Origin: Alphaproteobacteria bacterium | GTDB taxonomy: Bacteria > Pseudomonadota > Alphaproteobacteria > Micropepsales > Micropepsaceae | Reading direction: 5' to 3' | Length of the DNA: 8,933 nt | Assembly: GCA_947373775.1 (NCBI GenBank) | Contig: CANBZE010000054.1 | Location: 1-8,933, forward strand | In this document: one piece after another, positions 5,994 to 8,933 of the stretch | Position numbering within the stretch: position 1 is the first letter of the stretch | How the letters are laid out: every line of letters begins with the position of its first letter | Notes under the pieces: generated by a model | The model's input: the letters and a program-made list of their open reading frames with translations, nothing else | Database searches by the model: none | What the model was told of the DNA's origin: nothing | Translations under genes and position numbers: made by a program

Positions 5994-7913
5994 TGGCAGC
6001 GCATAGGCGATGACATAGTCGCCCTGCTTGTTCTGAAGCGCGCTGTGGCCGCCGGCCGACAACACGACATATTGCTTGCTGTTCGCATCCAGCCGGTAGG
6101 TCATCGGCAGGGACTGACCCGCCGCCGGCAGTGACACCCGCCACAATTCCTTGCCGGTCTGGGTTTCGAAGGCGCGGAAATAACGGTCGGTGGTGGCAGC
6201 GATAAATGTCAGGCCCGAGGCGGTGGTGATAGCGCCGCCCTGATTGGGCACGCCCAGATGAAACCACAGCGGCCAGGGCGCCTCGTCGCGGCTGGTGCCC
6301 AAGGGCACTTCCCACACTTTCTTGCCGGTGGTCATGTTGATGCCGGTGAGCCGGCCCCAGGGCGGCGCGTTACAGGGCGCGCCGAACATCGACATCATGT
6401 TGTCATAGACCTGGCGATAGGGCGTGCCGATCAGCGGTGAATAGCCATCCGAGCCGGCATGCGGCGCCAGATGATGGGCGCCGATCACGTTGTTGGAATT
6501 GACGATCAACATGTTGCGGCCCGGATCGAAGGCCAGCCCGCCCCAGTCCATACCGCCGACGCTGACGGGATAATCGACGGACGATTCCGCATAGAAGGGC
6601 GTGAAGATACCTTCGTTCTTCAGCTTGCGGAAACGCTTCAGGCAATCCCATTTGTCGATCAGCCCGAAGCCAAACATGTCGGAGTCCTGCATTTTCGTGA
6701 TCTGGACTTCGTGTTCGGGCAACTCGGGAATCGGCTGGGTGAGCGACAGACCCTTTTGCAAACCGCCGGTGGACACCGGGGTTTCCCTGACCGGGAAGAT
6801 CGGCGCGCCGGTCTGACGGTTGAGCACAAAGATGTAGCCCATCTTGGTGGCCTGGGCGAGCGCAGGGACAATGCTTCCGTCCGGCGCGTGATAGTCGAAC
6901 AGCATCGGCTGGGCCGGGGTGTCGTAATCCCAGATGTCCTTGTGCACGAACTGGTAGTGCCAAACGGGACGGCCATCATCGGTGTTCAACGCCACGACCG
7001 ACGAGCCGTAGTAATCCCAGTCGCCCTTGCCCAGCACCGCATCCACCTGCGGCGTGCCGGTGGGCAGGAAGATCAGCTTGCGCTCCACATCCACCGACAT
7101 GGGCGCCCACACATTGGGGGCGCTGCGCGGATAGGTTTTGCCGTCACCCGGCGGAACGCTGGGCGGCGCGGCAGTGAAGGCCCACACCACCTTGCCGGTG
7201 CGCGCGTCGAGCGCGCGCACAACGCCGCCGGGCATGTCGGTATTGTGGAAGTCGATGATCTTGGAGCCGGTAATCACCATGTCGCCCACGATGGTGGGCG
7301 CCGAGGACACGCCGTAGAGACCCGGCTTTTCGATGAAGCCCAGATTGTCGTGCAGGTCGACGCGGCCGTTCGCGCCGAAGCCCGTGCAGGGCTTGCCGGT
7401 ATCGGCGTCCAGCGCCCACATCTTGCCGTCGATGGTGGCGGCGAAGATGCGCTGCGAGCAGAAGCCATTCGCCTGGCTGTCTTTCCAATAGGACACGCCG
7501 CGGCAGACAATGACGGTGCCGCCATTGATGTCGGGCTTGAGGTCCCGCATCCATTTTTCCTTGCCCGTGACCGGGTCCAGCGCGGCGATGCGGTTGCGCG
7601 GCGAGCACAGATAAAGCGTGTTGTTGGCCAGGATGGGCGTGGCTTCGAATGCCAGAGTGGCCTTTTCGCCCGGGCCCGACAGGTCGCCGGTGCGATAGGT
7701 CCAGGCGACTCTCAGGTCCTTTACATTCGCCGGCGTGATCTGGGTGTTGGCGCTGTAGCGCTGGCCCAGATGGCTGTGGCCCCATACCGGCCAGCCATCC
7801 ACTGCGCCGCCGGCAGGATCATAGGACGGCTTGGCGTCGCAACCGGCCAGCGCGAGAGCGGCGGCGGCCACAAGAGCCGCCAGCCAAAGCCCGCGATTTT
7901 CGGTTTTCGCCAT
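5991..7913 (-). CDS. Lipoprotein PQQ-dependent dehydrogenase, glucose dehydrogenase-like
   Basis: The protein has 640 residues from the ATG at 7913, preceded by GGGAGGA about 10 bases upstream. Residues 1-24 are a lipoprotein signal with the lipobox LAGC, lipidated Cys25 and Asp at +2 (in E. coli this favours inner-membrane retention). The propeller follows closely the membrane glucose dehydrogenase pattern: GWPVWGHSHLGQRYS (40-54), LYLCSPRNRIAALDPVTGKEKW (100-121), CRGVSYW (137-143), ALDADTGKPCTGFGANGRVDL (167-187), GSSVVALNTDDGRPVW (303-318), WDYD (328-331) with Lys357 as the active-site Asp/Lys pair, and a last blade near 579-591. It lacks the transmembrane anchor of E. coli Gcd, so the lipid may replace it. 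It heads an operon with the GntR regulator. It is related to but clearly diverged from the other PQQ dehydrogenase here and has no own cytochrome gene next to it. Sugar or polyol oxidation is likely; the exact substrate is unknown. Confidence 0.92.
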   Translation of the reverse strand: MAKTENRGLWLAALVAAAALALAGCDAKPSYDPAGGAVDGWPVWGHSHLGQRYSANTQITPANVKDLRVAWTYRTGDLSGPGEKATLAFEATPILANNTLYLCSPRNRIAALDPVTGKEKWMRDLKPDINGGTVIVCRGVSYWKDSQANGFCSQRIFAATIDGKMWALDADTGKPCTGFGANGRVDLHDNLGFIEKPGLYGVSSAPTIVGDMVITGSKIIDFHNTDMPGGVVRALDARTGKVVWAFTAAPPSVPPGDGKTYPRSAPNVWAPMSVDVERKLIFLPTGTPQVDAVLGKGDWDYYGSSVVALNTDDGRPVWHYQFVHKDIWDYDTPAQPMLFDYHAPDGSIVPALAQATKMGYIFVLNRQTGAPIFPVRETPVSTGGLQKGLSLTQPIPELPEHEVQITKMQDSDMFGFGLIDKWDCLKRFRKLKNEGIFTPFYAESSVDYPVSVGGMDWGGLAFDPGRNMLIVNSNNVIGAHHLAPHAGSDGYSPLIGTPYRQVYDNMMSMFGAPCNAPPWGRLTGINMTTGKKVWEVPLGTSRDEAPWPLWFHLGVPNQGGAITTASGLTFIAATTDRYFRAFETQTGKELWRVSLPAAGQSLPMTYRLDANSKQYVVLSAGGHSALQNKQGDYVIAYALP

Positions 7914-7938
7914 CCTGCACTATCCTCCCAGCCGGTCC

Positions 7939-7954
7939 GGCCGGTTGCCCGGCC
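7939..7954 (-). repeat. Small hairpin with GCAA tetraloop in the leader of the lipoprotein dehydrogenase
   Basis: On the minus strand GGCCGG and CCGGCC form a perfect 6-bp stem closed by GCAA, a GNRA-type loop. It lies about 9 bases before the GGGAGGA ribosome site, inside the expected 5' leader, and could affect translation. The same stretch is also rich in CCGG, so chance pairing is possible. Confidence 0.45.
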
Positions 7955-7975
7955 TGTATTATTTGTATGACTATA

Positions 7976-8005
7976 TTGGCGGGATGGACCCGAGCCGTCT
8001 ATAGC
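7976..8005 (+). promoter_or_regulatory. Candidate promoter for the Tat-exported ThuA-like gene
   Basis: TTGGCG (7976-7981) and TATAGC (8000-8005) are 18 bases apart, predicting a start near 8012 and a leader of about 46 bases. The pair resembles the one proposed upstream of the other ThuA-like gene (TTGGCA, 18 bases, TACTAT). The 144-base divergent region (7914-8057) must also hold the leftward promoter, for which I see no convincing pair; TTGACG at 8030-8025 has no well-spaced -10 box. Confidence 0.35.
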
Positions 8006-8057
8006 CATTCCGGCCCAAAAACCTCGTCAAAACAAGAACAAGCAAGGGGAGCATGGC

Positions 8058-8900
8058 ATGAAACTGTTCCAGCCAAAAATCAGCCGCCGCATGCTGGTGG
8101 CGGGCGCCGCCGCCGCGGCGATACCTGCCAGCTTTGAATCATCAAGGGCGGCCACCAAAGCGCGTCCCCGCGCCTTGGCCCTGATCGGCGACCGCTACCA
8201 CAATCCCGACTATATCCATGTCAGCCTGGACAAGGTGTTCCATGAGATGGACATCGCGATCGACTACACGATGGACTATGCCGGGTTGTCCGCAGCCTCG
8301 ATCAAGCCGTACCAGCTGCTGCTGATCCTGCGCGACGGCATGATCTGGCCGGGCGGCTATTCCGGCCCCGATGCCTACACCGCCTATGAGATGATGCTGG
8401 AAGACGCCGACAAGTTCCCGGCCGCCAAGGCGGTAAGCTGGATGACCGAGGAACAGGGCATGGCGGTCAAAAATTTCGTCAATGCCGGCGGCGGCTTTTA
8501 TCCGCTGCACAATTCCAGCCACATCTCGCTGTCATCCAAGAATTACCGCGAGGTGATGGGCGGCGCCTATTTCGGCCATCCGCCGCTGCGCCCCTTCCAG
8601 GTGCATGCCACCGCCAACGCCCATCCCATCACCGCGGGCATGAAGCCCTTCATCGTCAATGACGAGCAGCATTATGTGGACTACGACAAAGATCCCAAAT
8701 ATGTGATCCTGGAATCGGAAAACCTGGACGGGCTGACCTATGAAGGACGCGGCACCAAGTCGCCCGCGGGGTGGGCTTATGATTATGGCAAGGGCCGGGT
8801 GGTGTTCACCGCGGTGGGCCACACCATCCATGCGATGTGGAACCCGCAATATCTGGAATTGCAGAAGCGTTCGATCCGCTGGCTGCTGCGGCATCTCTGA
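8058..8900 (+). CDS. Exported ThuA-like protein (Tat-type signal)
   Basis: The protein has 280 residues from the ATG at 8058, with AAGGGGAG ending 7 bases before it; an ATG at 8053 is out of frame. The N-terminus KISRRMLVAGAAAAAIPA (7-24) has twin arginines (10-11) before a weakly hydrophobic alanine-rich stretch, as in Tat signals, with cleavage probably near 31-33. The mature part fits the ThuA-like family (PF06283): ALALIGDRYHNPDYIHV (39-55), YQLLLILRDGMIWPG (85-99), GGGFYPLHNSSH (144-155), MGGAYFGHPP (167-176), NDEQHYVDYD (201-210) and the C-terminal GWAYDYGKGRVVFTAVGHT (238-256), where family members have a GKG-RVFY--GH block. It is divergent from the lipoprotein PQQ dehydrogenase operon and shares its intergenic region, suggesting co-regulation. 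Tat export may mean that it binds a cofactor or metal before export, but none can be read from the sequence. The reaction is unknown. Confidence 0.9.
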   Translation: MKLFQPKISRRMLVAGAAAAAIPASFESSRAATKARPRALALIGDRYHNPDYIHVSLDKVFHEMDIAIDYTMDYAGLSAASIKPYQLLLILRDGMIWPGGYSGPDAYTAYEMMLEDADKFPAAKAVSWMTEEQGMAVKNFVNAGGGFYPLHNSSHISLSSKNYREVMGGAYFGHPPLRPFQVHATANAHPITAGMKPFIVNDEQHYVDYDKDPKYVILESENLDGLTYEGRGTKSPAGWAYDYGKGRVVFTAVGHTIHAMWNPQYLELQKRSIRWLLRHL

Positions 8901-8933
8901 CGCTCGGTCGATTCAGGGCAGGGCCCAGGTTGT

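Noticed and set aside
5983..6315. A longer GntR protein starting inside the PQQ lipoprotein gene
   Set aside because: The extra N-terminal residues are a frame-shadow of the dehydrogenase, and a good ribosome site with ATG exists at 5982, giving a normal length for the family.
6459..7970. A 503-codon open frame on the + strand
   Set aside because: It is antisense to the lipoprotein PQQ dehydrogenase, shows no recognisable motif and runs into the divergent promoter region. It is a composition artefact.
7998..8030. TTGACG and TATAGA as a leftward promoter for the lipoprotein dehydrogenase
   Set aside because: The spacing is 21 bases, too long for a normal sigma-70 promoter.
8142..8894. Two minus-strand open frames (126 and 120 codons) opposite the Tat ThuA-like gene
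   Set aside because: They are shadows without ribosome sites or motifs; the + strand gene is well supported.
8901..8933. Right-hand edge after the Tat ThuA-like stop
   Set aside because: Only 33 bases are available; no terminator, ribosome site or start could be supported.

Overview
The window looks like chromosomal DNA of a Gram-negative, high-GC alphaproteobacterium. The evidence is strong GC bias at third codon positions, long antisense open frames caused by that bias, PQQ-dependent periplasmic dehydrogenases, and a GGGGAGG-type intergenic palindrome of a kind I associate with alphaproteobacteria. I cannot name a genus. No RNA gene, CRISPR array, insertion sequence or integrase is visible.

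Layout, left to right. The 3' part of a sugar-acid dehydratase gene (IlvD/Edd family, + strand) enters from the left edge and ends at 805. A palindrome and a bidirectional terminator separate it from a convergent fumarylacetoacetate hydrolase-family (FAH) gene. The minus strand then carries, in transcription order from the right: a lipoprotein PQQ dehydrogenase (7913-5991), a GntR/FCD regulator (5982-5287), a 240-base gap with a repeat and a candidate promoter, a secreted ThuA-like protein (5046-4171), a soluble periplasmic PQQ dehydrogenase (4068-2176), a small cytochrome c (2163-1888), an intrinsic terminator, and the FAH hydrolase (1806-964). A second ThuA-like gene with a Tat-type signal runs divergently on the + strand from 8058.

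Working model (inference). The two quinoproteins oxidise a sugar or polyol in the periplasm. The soluble one passes electrons to its co-encoded cytochrome c; the lipoprotein acts at a membrane surface. Two exported ThuA-like proteins act in the same compartment, possibly on oxidised (keto-)sugars. The sugar acids formed would be taken up, dehydrated by the IlvD-type enzyme and, after a further oxidation not encoded here, cleaved by the FAH hydrolase to pyruvate plus a small acid. The GntR/FCD protein, coupled to the lipoprotein dehydrogenase gene, is the obvious candidate sensor of a pathway acid. The substrate cannot be read from the sequence. The association of two exported ThuA-like proteins with two PQQ dehydrogenases and a cytochrome c is the most unusual thing in the window.
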